Source of the DNA: Cycas panzhihuaensis
Lineage: Eukaryota; Cycadophyta
NCBI GenBank assembly: GCA_023213395.1
Contig: CM041465.1
Location: 159,657,741 to 159,721,740 of the forward strand
Length of the DNA: 64,000 nt
Reading direction: 5' to 3'
Positions 23,478-33,559 of this stretch are shown here, one piece after another. The notes under the pieces are model-generated. The model was not told the DNA's origin. It did no database searches and saw only the letters and a program-made list of their open reading frames with translations. Made by a program: the position numbers and the translations under genes. Position 1 is the stretch's first letter, and each line of letters begins with the position of its first letter.

Positions 23478-24943
23478 CCTAGGTACTCCTAATCCTTGTG
23501 TAGTTCACCAATAAGCAGCTATATACCTCCTTTAAAGAGTGGTATGTGCATATCCATGGCTATAACATATATTAGATTAGGTATATTTTAATCTTGTATT
23601 AAAGTTTCAGTTTTTTCAGTAGGTTATCAGGATGATCCCTAATTGAGACACGATGGTATGGCTAACTAAACCTCACTAATATTCCAGTTTAGTCCAATCT
23701 CAACTTGAAACCCACACCTCTTTTATGGCATAACATTCTACCAACCAAGGTATCTCAACCTTGGTGAGTATGTGAATAGGTACAAGATGGCGGAAAATAA
23801 TGCACATGATGCATTCCTTTTAGGAAGAGTGAAAAGATTATCGAATTGCATCAAACACACATTTAACTAAAAATAGAATGCTTCCTTAGAGTGCTTTTAA
23901 AGTTCTTGCTTAAAGTGTCTTTAGAGTACTTTTTTTGAGTGATTTTATAGTGTTGAAATGCAATGCTAATAAGTGAGTGAGGACACCAAATATTGCTATA
24001 ATCGAGGTGTTTTTTTCTCACTTTTACAATAGGCTTTTAAGCCTTATAAAAAGAAGGAAGAAATTTTCTTCACTTTTTTTTGGTTAATACAAAAGAAAGT
24101 AGTCTTTACTAAATCAGCAATAACTTTCTCACACGATGATGAAATGGAGTGCCAATTTTTGTGCTACAAAATAGACTCATATCTTCATCTTCAAGAAATA
24201 GAATCAGGTTCAAATGAGTTTTGGAAAATTTTTGGTAGCCCTACAAAGTTAGGAGATTATATTTTTCTAAAATTCTTACTAAAAATAACTGTTGTTCACT
24301 AAAACATCAATAACTTCCTCATACGACATCAAAATTGGGTGCTGATTTTTGTGATGGAAAGTAGACTCAGATCCTAATCTTTGACAATTAGAATCACATC
24401 AATTAGATCTCTGTAGAATATTTTGTAGACCTGTAAAGTTTAGCAAGTAAATTTTATTTCTGCAAAAATGTCAGCTTGTTACTATCCCATTAACACATGA
24501 TACTATATGAAATTTCCATCATTTTTTTATCACCAAGATCCCAATATGGGCAATGTGAGAGCATACAATAATAGATATTTTAAATGGCTTGAAATTCTTT
24601 TAAAAAAATGGGTAAAACCTCCATTTACAATCATTCTTCTAAATGATAGAAAATTTTCGGCAGCATTTCCCCTTGTTAAATGGATAAAAAAGGGAAAAGA
24701 AAAAGAAGAATGAGATAGCATGAATGGCCACCAAAGGATTAGAATACTCAGGCCTTACAACTCCTTATATTATGATTCTAAACCTATAAAAGAGAAAGGA
24801 AAACAAACAATACAAAATATACTATCATAATAACTTGAAAATATTTCTAAATTCACTTTCACAATCTCCTTCACCACATGGATTGTCGGGGAGAAGGAAG
24901 TGATGGCTCCATTACAAGTGTAAGTGAGGAATATGAAGGAAGT
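23478..24943 (-). other. Leader region of copia-1 (non-coding, with a degenerate tandem repeat)
   Basis: AT-rich sequence between the copia-1 primer site and the LINE insertion; with 16,381-16,918 it makes a leader of about 2 kb, long for a copia element. Only small random frames are present. It may itself hold an older insertion. The only clear structure is the tandem repeat at 24,111-24,440. Confidence 0.5.
24111..24440 (+). repeat. Two diverged tandem units of about 190 bp in the copia-1 leader
   Basis: Unit 1 (from 24,111) and unit 2 (from 24,302) share the order: ATCA(G)CAATAACTT, CTCA-ACGA, ATTTTTGTG, GTAGACTCA or ATAGACTCA, TAGAATCA, and TAG-CCT-TAAAGTT. Offset is about 191 bp. Divergence is high, so it is an old duplication. 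Confidence 0.7.
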
Positions 24944-24957
24944 AAGATCTGATACCA
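24944..24957 (-). other. Primer-binding site of copia-1
   Basis: The minus strand reads TGGTATCAGATCTT two bases after the 5' LTR. Plant copia elements use TGGTATCAGAGC, complementary to the initiator Met tRNA; here one base has changed. Confidence 0.88.
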
Positions 24958-24959
24958 CA

Positions 24960-25257
24960 TGAAAATAGTGGATCTATCCTTCATCTCCATGCACTAAACA
25001 CAAAGGCAAATATGGGAGCAAGAGAGACTTGAGAGAAAGAAAGTAGCTCTCACAAAATGGGGAGGTAAGAATGAATCTCCTCCATTGAGCTTTTACTTTT
25101 ATATTGAGAGAGGAAGCATTAGAGTTAGGTGAAATGAAATTACACATAATGTACATGAAAGTGTATTTTACTTAAGTGATATAATCTAAAGTTCACTTAA
25201 GACACTTTTTAGAAATAATCAACTAATGTAATGACCGTGTGACATTAACCCTTTTCA
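24960..25257 (-). repeat. 5' LTR of copia-1 (298 bp)
   Basis: The minus strand begins TGAAAAGGGTTAATGTC and ends ...CACTATTTTCA, with proper TG...CA ends. Its first 170 bp match the truncated 3' LTR at 11,224-11,393. Its start abuts the integrase frame of copia-2 at 25,258. Confidence 0.9.
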
Positions 25258-27370
25258 GTAAGTACATGTCCTATGAGTTTGAGATGTACTTGCATCACCA
25301 TAGGATCAAATATTACACTATAATTACAGGTATACCCCAATAAAATAGAGTTATCGAGCACATGGATAAGACTATCATGAATATAGCTCATGCTATGCTG
25401 ACGTAGAAGAATGTGCCTACCTATCTTTGGGCCAAGGTTATATGGACTACCATACATTACATCAACATTCTTAGTCCCTCCTAGCTCAGATCCTCTCCGT
25501 ATGAACAATGGTATGGATAGCCCTCCACTATCTCTCTCATTTTAAATTTTTTGCTCTATTGTTTATGCTCATATTTTGGCCAAGCATAGAAATAAGTTAT
25601 AGGATAGAGCCCTAAAAGGTAACATTATCAGATACCTTATGGATAGAGAGATGTACAAGGTTTTTATACCTTCACAATGCAAGGTCATGATTACTCGAGA
25701 TGTTATGTTTGTAGTAACTAAGGATCAATTTCTCAAACTTGATTTAAAGATGCTTTCAAAATGATTTAATGATGTTGAAGAATTTGATGTCTAAATTCTA
25801 ATATTTGGAGAGGGAGAGATACTCAACAATTACTAAAAGTATTAGAATATAATAATACAACTCCAGATATGGAGGAACAAATTTGTGATAACTAGTTGAT
25901 ATGTATATCATCAACATCATCAATTTTACATCATAGTAAAATTGACAAAGGAAAAGGTATCGCAAAAGGATCATCATTGTCAACCCTCTCTATACCTCAT
26001 GATCTATTTTAAGATCAAAATGAAGACCATGATGCTGTGGAAATAAAAACCTCATTCCAAATTTGTAGTATTCGTGAAACCTACTAGCTCTAGAAAAACA
26101 TGCAACTATATGAGGTAGGCAAAATTAACACTAGAGGTGCCCTCAAAGCTAGAGTGCATGAATCATACATTATAGAGATTAAACCAAAAGAATTACACCT
26201 TGCTCTAAATAAAAAGGCCCTTACGTATTAAGAAGCTATAAAACATATAGTTTAGAGAAATATTATGAATGAAGAGTATCAATATCTAATCATAAATAGT
26301 ATATGGGAGCTCATTGATCTATCATTTAGTTGAAAGGTAGTTAGAAATAAATGGGTGTATAAGAATAAGTATAAATCAGATGGCACCCTAGATAAATATA
26401 AGGTGAGGCTAGTAATAAAAGGCTTCACATAAAAAGAAGGCATTAACTATATTGAACTATTTACACTTATGACCAAGTGGCCCATAATCAAAATTCTTGT
26501 GGCCTTAGCATCTCAACAAGGCTAAAAAATCCACCAGTTGGATGTAAAGATTGGTTTTCTCAATGGGGATCTTGTAGAAGAGATATACATGGCATAACTA
26601 GAAGGATTTAAGATTACAAGATAAGAGTAGAAGGTGTGCAGACTCATTAAGTCTCTGTACATATTAAAATAAGCCCCTCATGCTTGGTTCAATAAGTTGC
26701 TAGAATAGATGAGATAGTTTGGATATGAAGTATGTGAGTACCAAGACATTGGTGTAACTTTGTTCATCAAATAGACAAAAGACAAAGTCGCATACCTTAT
26801 AGTTTTTTTTGATAACATTCTAATAACGGGTAACAATAAGTAGGGAATTCAAATGTTAAAAAAGAAACTCACAAAGATATTTGAAATATTTGACCTCAGA
26901 TTGATGAGATACTACTTAGAAATTAAAGTGACTTAATAGAATAGGAAAATCTTTCTCACCTAAGAAAAGTACATTAATGATGTTCTAGCAAAGCTTTAGC
27001 TAGAAGATACATGGAACGTGTCTACACCAATGGAACTAAATGTAAAACTTATGGCAGAGAATGACACTTGGGATGCAAATATAACACTTTATAGATAACT
27101 AGTTGTAGCCTCATCCATGCTACTAACACAAGGCCTGATATTGCCCACGCATGTGGAATTTTATCCAAATCCACATGGAAAAGAATCCTATTTTTCATGT
27201 TTGTACCAAGCATATCAGTACAAAATTCCATAGGATTAGAGAACTTATTCATGTTGGCATAATTTAATTGGAGCATTACCCCAGAGTAGACCAGATTACT
27301 AATATCTTTACCAAACCACTTTAATGGGTGAAGTTTGAATAGTTTAAGTAGTAGTTAGGTTTGAGAGCCT
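25258..27370 (+). pseudogene. copia-2 integrase and reverse transcriptase (heavily decayed)
   Basis: Integrase: KYMSYEFEMYLHHHRIKYY then GIPQ-NRVIEHMDKTIMNIAHAMLT and VPTYLWAKVIWTTIHYIN (25,261-25,480), decaying to 25,790. RT: MNEEYQYLIINSIWELIDL, VVRNKWVYKNKYKSDGTLDK, MTKWPIIKILVALASQQG, LDVKIGFLNGDLVEEIYM, SLYILK-APHAWFNKL, YEVCEYQDIGVTLFIK and FFDNILITGN in place of the YVDD site (about 26,260-26,840). RNase H is missing: ATNTRPDIAHACGILSK runs almost directly into the post-RNase-H segment (IFHVCTKHISTKFHRIRELI) near 27,180. More than 20 stops. Confidence 0.85.
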
Positions 27371-27757
27371 TCATCTCCACTTGATTTTAGGAGATAACAT
27401 AGGTATAATATATTAATATAACGTATTAGCAAGTCTCTGCTCTATTCCATTCATGAAAATCCCTTGGGGGTATGAAAGGATAAGGGTTATACTAGTTTTG
27501 AAAAATTAGAACCTATGAAAACCCCAAAGGGCATAGGAATGACCAAACGGTATCTAGAAACTCAATAGATTTTAGTTGCATATTCATTTAGACTAATTAG
27601 CTATTCAACTTCACTTAAGAGCTACTCGAGCCATGTCATTAGCTTATAAAGTCTATGGGTTTTCTTCACCATGAGGGTTTCTCATAAAAATATCAAAATA
27701 GTTTTTCTTTGTAAGAGGCTCAAATGAAGAGCTCATAGATTAGAATGACCTTCCACC

Positions 27758-27773
27758 ATTGGGGGGGAGGCAT
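27758..27773 (+). other. Polypurine tract of copia-2
   Basis: TTGGGGGGGAGGCAT lies directly before the LTR start TGAAACAAG, in the same place as the tract of copia-1. Confidence 0.75.
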
Positions 27774-28085
27774 TGAAACAAGTTAGTGTCACAAGGTTAT
27801 AGTATTAGTTTCTTATTCCTAAAAGGGTCTTATGTGAATATTAAATTAGATCACTTAAGTGTAATGCACTTTTATATGCATTATATATAATTTAATCTCA
27901 TTAGGAAAAACCCTAACCCTGATGGATCTCACTCATCAATATGTAAAGTGAGATCTCAAAGGAGGAAAATAATTCATACCTTCCCATTTCGAGAGCTCTT
28001 CTTACTATCCATCTTTCTCTTACTCCTCTTGTTTACATTTGTGTTTAGTGGTGGAATTACATTCTAGGTCCTTGTGTTACCTTGC
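27774..28085 (+). repeat. 3' LTR of copia-2 (approximate right end)
   Basis: Starts TGAAACAAGTTAGTGTCACAAGG and shares with the copia-1 LTRs the order AAAAGGGTCTTA, GTGAA-TTAAATTAGATCACTTAA and TTTGTGTTTAGTG near its end. A TATA-poor U3 and a CT-rich stretch (TCTTTCTCTTACTCCTC) precede the end. Confidence 0.75.
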
Positions 28086-29370
28086 TTAAGGTGTATAATG
28101 TCATTATTTTAAAGCAAAACTTGATAACTCATTATGAGACCTGTAACATACATTTTGAATAATAATTTTGGCTTAATATTAGTGGAGATCAAACTTTTTA
28201 GGTTCTGGAATTACTTGATGTAGGCTTTTACTGAATTGGTCTCCTGTAATAACATAAGTTAAGTGAAGTAATCTATGTTCCAAGAGTTCTCATATTGCTT
28301 GACTAGAGATATTTTTAATAAATCCTAAGTGTAATGTTGTCCTCCTTGGTGTGTTTTATACCACTAGTGAAGGGAGGATACTAGGATTTTATCTTGCTCC
28401 ATTCCTAGATTTATCTGGAAGTACATCTCCACCTAGATTATCTAATTAGGAATTTCCTTTCATTTATCTATATTAAGTTTCTTAAGAGAGAACTTGGTAT
28501 CTTAGAGCTATTGGTTTGGCCTATTCTATTGATGTTCCCACTCCCTTTCTTATGAAAATCCTTCCTTTTAGTGGGATGATTCTACCTCCTTAATGAATTC
28601 ATTGTCTGATCTTTTATATAACCACTGTATAACTTTATATAAATTTTCTATGTCAATTTTATTATTTACATTTAATGTATTGAATAGGTTCGTTATTTCC
28701 TTCTTAATGATTGTTTGGTTGTCCAGTTGTATTTCATTGATTTAGGTCATTAGTTCAATCCTTAGCTTCTTAATATTGCATTTGGTAGTTGCTACTTGGT
28801 CTATTATGGCTTCCACTCTATGGGACACATCCTCTACTATCTTAGATGGTTGATTTACCATCTTTGTTAACCTTAATTCCATTCTTGGGCCTACTAGGAT
28901 GATATATTGATACTTATGAGTTGGGCTTCCCTATTGATTTCTTTATGCCTTATTATCCTACTAGTGTTTTTTTTATATTTACACCATGTGTATTTCATGG
29001 TCTACATTTTTGGGTCTTTTATTTCTCATTTATTATGTCTATGTTTTTGTATTTCTCATTTATGCATTTCTTGACTCTATATTTTGTAAATCTATGTTTT
29101 TATGCCCATGTCTCTCCCCACCTATATTTCTTACATTTTTTCATTTTCTCACATTTCACATTTCTGCATACCTATATTCACTTGCCTTTTCTCACATTTC
29201 TACAGAGGCTAAACCTCTATATGTTCCTACATTTCTTTATATACCTAATAGAGCTACTAATAGAGAATAATCCCATATATAGGCTCATGATTCCACCCTT
29301 TACTAGAGGTTACAACCTACACTCGTGACCATGTGATGTTCAAAGATGTAATTCAGTGTCTTTAACCTCT
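28086..29370 (-). other. Unassigned AT-rich stretch, possible decayed retroelement leader and gag on the minus strand
   Basis: Downstream, in minus orientation, of a tRNA-Met primer-site-like motif (29,371-29,395). A minus-strand frame near 28,860-28,500 gives a helical, charged stretch (KMVNQPSKIVEDVSHRVEAI, IIKKEITNLFNTLN) that would fit a coiled coil. Near 28,330-28,150 the minus strand gives ELLEHRLLHLTYVITGDQF. I cannot tie these to a family. The plus-strand open frames at 28,921-29,328 are T-rich noise. Confidence 0.3.
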
Positions 29371-29395
29371 AATGCAAGTGGCTCTGATACCAATA
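29371..29395 (-). other. Initiator Met tRNA primer-site-like motif
   Basis: The minus strand reads TTGGTATCAGAGCCACTTG, containing the canonical TGGTATCAGAGCCA that plant copia elements use as primer site. The preceding sequence (TAGGGCACTGCTATA on the minus strand) would be an LTR end but does not finish in CA, and no partner LTR was found. A lone reverse-transcribing element remnant is likely; the kind is unresolved. Confidence 0.5.
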
Positions 29396-32300
29396 TAGCA
29401 GTGCCCTAGATTATGATAGATAAACCCTTAATATTTTCCAAACAAACAAACCCTCATATATCATATCAATAGACAAAACAACTAACATAATCGAGAGATA
29501 ACCATCACATTAACAAATATAGATAATAATAAATGAATATTATAAATTATGTCAATTTATCAATAATGTGATTAAACATAAATTCAGTTGCTCTAGTTAT
29601 CAAATCCCTCTTCGAGACAAAGTGCCCTCCAGTTACCATTCAACTAACCAAATAGTAGATTCTAAAATATGTGCACATTTATGATCCCAATTGTAGCCAA
29701 AACTCCTATATATAAGTGGTCAAAGCAAAAGCTGTAATGATTACTTGGAGTTAGCCACAATGATTACTTGAGATCAATTAGACTACTTACTAAGGCTAGT
29801 AAAATAATATAAGTCAACTAGGTTTGTGGGTTGGGAATGCTACATTTATAATGGCAATAGGAGAAATTAACATTATTATAGGAATACAATGGTTAAGAAC
29901 CCTAGGTTTGATTATGATAAATTACCAAAATTTGTTCATGAAAATTTGGTAAAAAAGTAGTAAATATACATCATATGCAACTCTTACATAACCTCGCTAG
30001 GAAGTCTCCTATCTTTGTATAGGAAAAGAACAAAAAATAGGCATTTTGGTCATTATTATATGATCTTAGTTCCAAAAAAGGTTTAATACTTTGAGGGTAA
30101 AGCATCTTTTGAATAAGGGGGACTTGTCATGAACCAAAGCCATGTCCCATCGGGCGAACTAACATATCCCTTGGGTTATGGAACCTATTCTAGATCATTT
30201 AAAATATGGAAGAGTGGTGGATAGATATTGTGCCTTTTTTCATAAAGCTTCATCATTCAGAGGCAATCAAATTCATTTATCTGATTAATCATTGTACTAT
30301 TTATTTATTATTTAATACCATTTTTTGTTAATAACATTATCATATTTTGTGGATGCAATACAAAACCCTATCGATTTCATAATAGAGCTTATAAAAAGCT
30401 TGGCTTGTTATAGCTAGGTTAGTTTAAAATCATAGAACTAATTGAGGACAATGCATGTTGATTAAAAACCAACAAAAGAGAAATATTATATGTTCTAGTT
30501 AATCAGAAGTATCTTAAGTGTTTTTAAAGAATAAGTTCTTCTTTATTGTAAATATGTATATAGGCCTGTGATGATTAGATGTTGTTTATAAGACAAGTTG
30601 CTTATTTTAAATAACATATATAAGAATCACAAAAAATAAGGACTAATATTACCACCTCATATTGTGCTTTTCCTTTTGTTGGTTTAATCAATAGAAAAAA
30701 GGAAACATAGTCATGCTTCACAACATTGTTATTTCCATATAAATTTTTTTATAAGGCCTTTGATCAAAGATTCTACTTCCTTAATATCACATGTGAGGTT
30801 AGATCCTTTTCTTTGCAAATGAAATAGATGATATTCATTAGGTTCCCTATAAGGATTACTTAGTAGAAATCATAAGAATAGATTTATGGGACACCGTGAG
30901 GAGATTTAAAAAGGGGCATACAATTTTGGTGACACTTTTCAAGGAATTTTAATAGATACAGTCTAGTGTAATATCAAGTCTTTGTGTTTCATTTCCACAA
31001 ATTGACGAAGTCATTATACAAATTAAAAGGCTTAACACCTACAAAGATTAGAATTATAACTTTTGAGATTTCAAATTCAAAGTCCATTGACATTGCAAAA
31101 AGACTAACTTCCCCCCATTCTCATGTTCCATGTTTGATAAGGTTAATATTATAATATTTAAACAAAAGAAGAGAGAGTTTGTCTTTCATGAGGATCTTAA
31201 GGAGATGACTAGGGAACGCATGTCCAAAGAACTTTCCAATAGGTGGGCAAAATTTTTGAAAGCAAGTGGTTATCAATTGAGTTTTTTGATGTGAAACTAG
31301 TTGCACACTTGTTAGATTAATTATATTAACTGATGACATGATGGTCATTAGTAAAAGACCAAGGGTAAATGACACGTGCAACATTGCCAAAGGAGAAGAG
31401 CATTTTACAAAATGCAGGTTCTTGTTATAATTTCACACTTATTATTATCATGGCAATTTGTTACTAAATTGGCTTCTTGTGATACAATTAATTATTCATA
31501 AGAATAATTCTTATAAATATTCAAATTCTTTTATTTCATTTGTAACATCTCTCTTAAAATGTGTAAAAGGGGAGATAATGCATGAAAGGAGACTTTTGGA
31601 GTCTGAAGCATTTTTGAGAAGTAAAGTGAAAATCTTGAAAAGTGTTTCAATAGTGAATGAGGTGTTTTAATGTCTTATGATTTGTGAGTGGAAGTGTGTT
31701 ATATGAATGCATTGTGCATGGAGTATTTTTCAGTTTTTATTCGTTAAATTATTTTTTTAGGAATAAACTTCATTGAAAATCTAAAGGAGAGTTGATATAT
31801 GTATAAGTATTTGTAATACATGATATGAGCTTCAAATATGAAGATCATACACAAGATCAACCATTCTAATTTATAAGATTTTTAGTCTAGGTTAGTCATT
31901 TGTTGCTTGTTTGATCATAAAGGAATAATGGCGGGTCTCTCACTGGTGTTTAGACTCCTCACACTATAACTCCATTGGAATGAACATGAAGTTGATTATT
32001 TGTTTAATCTATCTTAGTAATTCTTTGTTTTATCGTTGATTGAAATTTTATGAGATTGGTCTTCTTTCAGTTTGATGCAACGTTTTTTAATAAGACTCTA
32101 TCCGCAAAGGACCTATTTGCCAAATTTGAACTTGTAGACTCTTTTTTGCATAATTCATGCTTGCAACATCTCCTCTTGGAATGCCTACAGTTCATCAGAA
32201 GCTCTCACATTCTTGTCATCCATTAGGAACCCCCCACATCTCTCAACTTCAAAGGAGCTTTTCTTAAATATTTATACCTATACATGTACATAGATTCATG

Positions 32301-32750
32301 TATTGCATAATAGAGTTTTTCCACCACTTATTGTTGTAAGTTTACACTCTCAAAACATCTCGCAAAGTAATGAGAATGCATGTTTTGGAAGGTGTAATTT
32401 TGTGGGAGAACACCCACCATGGTTGTAACACAATCCCAAAAACCAAAGTTAGATGAAATTGATGATAAGCAATAAGACATTTCTAGTACAAGATGGGAAT
32501 AGTTAATTAAGCTGCGTCACATCCTAATAACATTGAGATAGAAACAAGATGGCATTGAATACTATTTTGTCACATAGGGTTGGCACTAGTCTTAAGCATA
32601 GGAGGTAGTTACATTGTTCTACTTTTTTTGACAAATTTCTTTTTCTTTCTTTAGTGCGACATTTTGTAAGACAGATAGACTCATTTCTTTGGCAAAGAAA
32701 CAAAACACACAACTATATTGGGAAAACATTTATAGTTTAAATTTAAAAAT
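29396..32750. other. AT-rich intergenic DNA, nothing recognised
   Basis: No frame with family features, no LTR pair and no RNA gene noticed. Short frames on both strands (for example 31,121-31,390 and 31,458-31,670) have low-complexity, AT-driven composition and no recognisable motif. Probably very old repeat debris. Confidence 0.5.
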
Positions 32751-32759
32751 TAAATTAAA

Positions 32760-33400
32760 TTCCTCCACTAACCCGGATTCTCCTATATAATCCCTGTGAT
32801 CTAAGAATTTCTTTTAGGAATTTAATGCGGCGTGGAAATAAGAAAGGCACGTGGAAATGCGACGATTACGTCCTGTGTTATCAACGATACCCATACACGT
32901 GGTGGGGCGTGCTGACAATTAAAGTAAATAGATATACGGAGACTAATAATATCTCTTCAATTATGTTGTACACGTGGCGTTCCAATGGAAGAGGAGACTG
33001 GGGACCAGGGCTCTGCCACTAAACGCCATTTCACAGGGACACAGCTTTATTGTTGGGACTTCGAACCCAACCGAAGCTCGGGAACAGTGAACAATAATTA
33101 CTCTGCAGGGATTTCCCAGCCTTATATTGGTTCAGAATATGCCTGAATCTTCACTTTCCTTAGAGCACTTCTACCCAATTCCAGAGCCCATGTGCATGGA
33201 CCCTCGTTAACGTGCATTTCACTGACTTCCTACTCCAACATTGCTGACGCTGTTATACGTGAAAAATAGCGGCTACCTGTCAATATAGCAGAGCTTCATT
33301 CAGTGCCGGATAAAATATCCGGAACTTAATATCAGACGTGGTGGGCTTCAAGTGCAGGTGCCAATGTACGACATGCGAGAAATCATAGAGGAGGCGGATT
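32760..33400 (+). promoter_or_regulatory. Candidate regulatory island with three CACGTGG motifs
   Basis: A stretch visibly richer in GC than its surroundings, with no resemblance to the retroelements of the window. It contains CCTATATAATCC at about 32,782, three CACGTGG elements (32,848-32,854; 32,896-32,902; 32,971-32,977), and the inverted repeat CCGGATA-AAA-TATCCGG at 33,306-33,322. CACGTGG is the core of G-box/ABRE sites bound by plant bZIP and bHLH factors. It is followed by a short frame with good initiation context at 33,408. It may be the remains of a low-copy promoter or of an old LTR. Confidence 0.35.
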
Positions 33401-33407
33401 TGACACC

Positions 33408-33542
33408 ATGGCAGAAATGGTGGAGAATCTATGGTACAAGAAAACAATGAGAAGGAAGAAACCAGAGCGGCGTAGAGAGCTTTTGAATAACAGAAGAGGA
33501 GAGGGACCAATAATTGACTACAGTTGTTTTAAAGAAAGCTAG
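33408..33542 (+). CDS. Small hypothetical frame (44 codons) after the CACGTGG island
   Basis: ATG at 33,408 sits in ACACCATGGC, a strong plant initiation context. The product MAEMVENLWYKKTMRRKKPE continues with RRRELLNNRR and ends FKES before TAG. It is short and strongly basic in the middle, without signal peptide or known motif. It could be a first exon, a peptide gene or chance. The overlapping minus-strand frame (33,510-33,280) is equally long and equally unknown, so coding status is unproven. Confidence 0.2.
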   Translation: MAEMVENLWYKKTMRRKKPERRRELLNNRRGEGPIIDYSCFKES

Positions 33543-33559
33543 AATCATTATTAGGAAAC

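Larger units (their letters stand above)
11224..25257 (-). mobile_element. Ty1/copia element copia-1, carrying a LINE and truncated by element B
   Basis: Minus-strand copia element. 5' LTR 25,257-24,960, primer site TGGTATCAGATC, a long leader, gag from 16,380, protease, integrase, RT, RNase H to 12,080, polypurine tract at 11,404-11,394 and the first part of the 3' LTR (11,393-11,224). The two LTR copies align from TGAAAA... to ...ATATAAAAGTAAAAG; the 3' copy then stops at the B LTR. Domain order PR-INT-RT-RNH defines copia. A LINE (16,938-23,460) sits in the leader. Without the LINE and its duplicated target the visible element is about 7.5 kb. The right end abuts the integrase region of copia-2, so copia-1 is nested there. 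Confidence 0.88.
25258..28085 (+). mobile_element. Ty1/copia remnant copia-2 (3' half), split by copia-1
   Basis: Plus-strand remnant of a relative of copia-1: integrase from mid-core, RT, a C-terminal pol stub, polypurine tract and 3' LTR (27,774 to about 28,085). The left edge is exactly the outer end of the copia-1 LTR; the missing 5' half must lie beyond the left end of the window. It is the oldest layer of the nest and more eroded than copia-1. The right boundary is uncertain by some tens of bases because no second LTR is available. Confidence 0.8.

Noticed and set aside
25245-25508. 87-codon minus-strand frame
   Set aside because: It is the reverse complement of the copia-2 integrase, whose sense motifs are recognisable on the plus strand.
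28921-29328. 135-codon plus-strand frame rich in Phe and Tyr
   Set aside because: T-rich low-complexity sequence gives long Phe/Leu/Tyr frames by chance; an overlapping frame of similar look exists in another phase.
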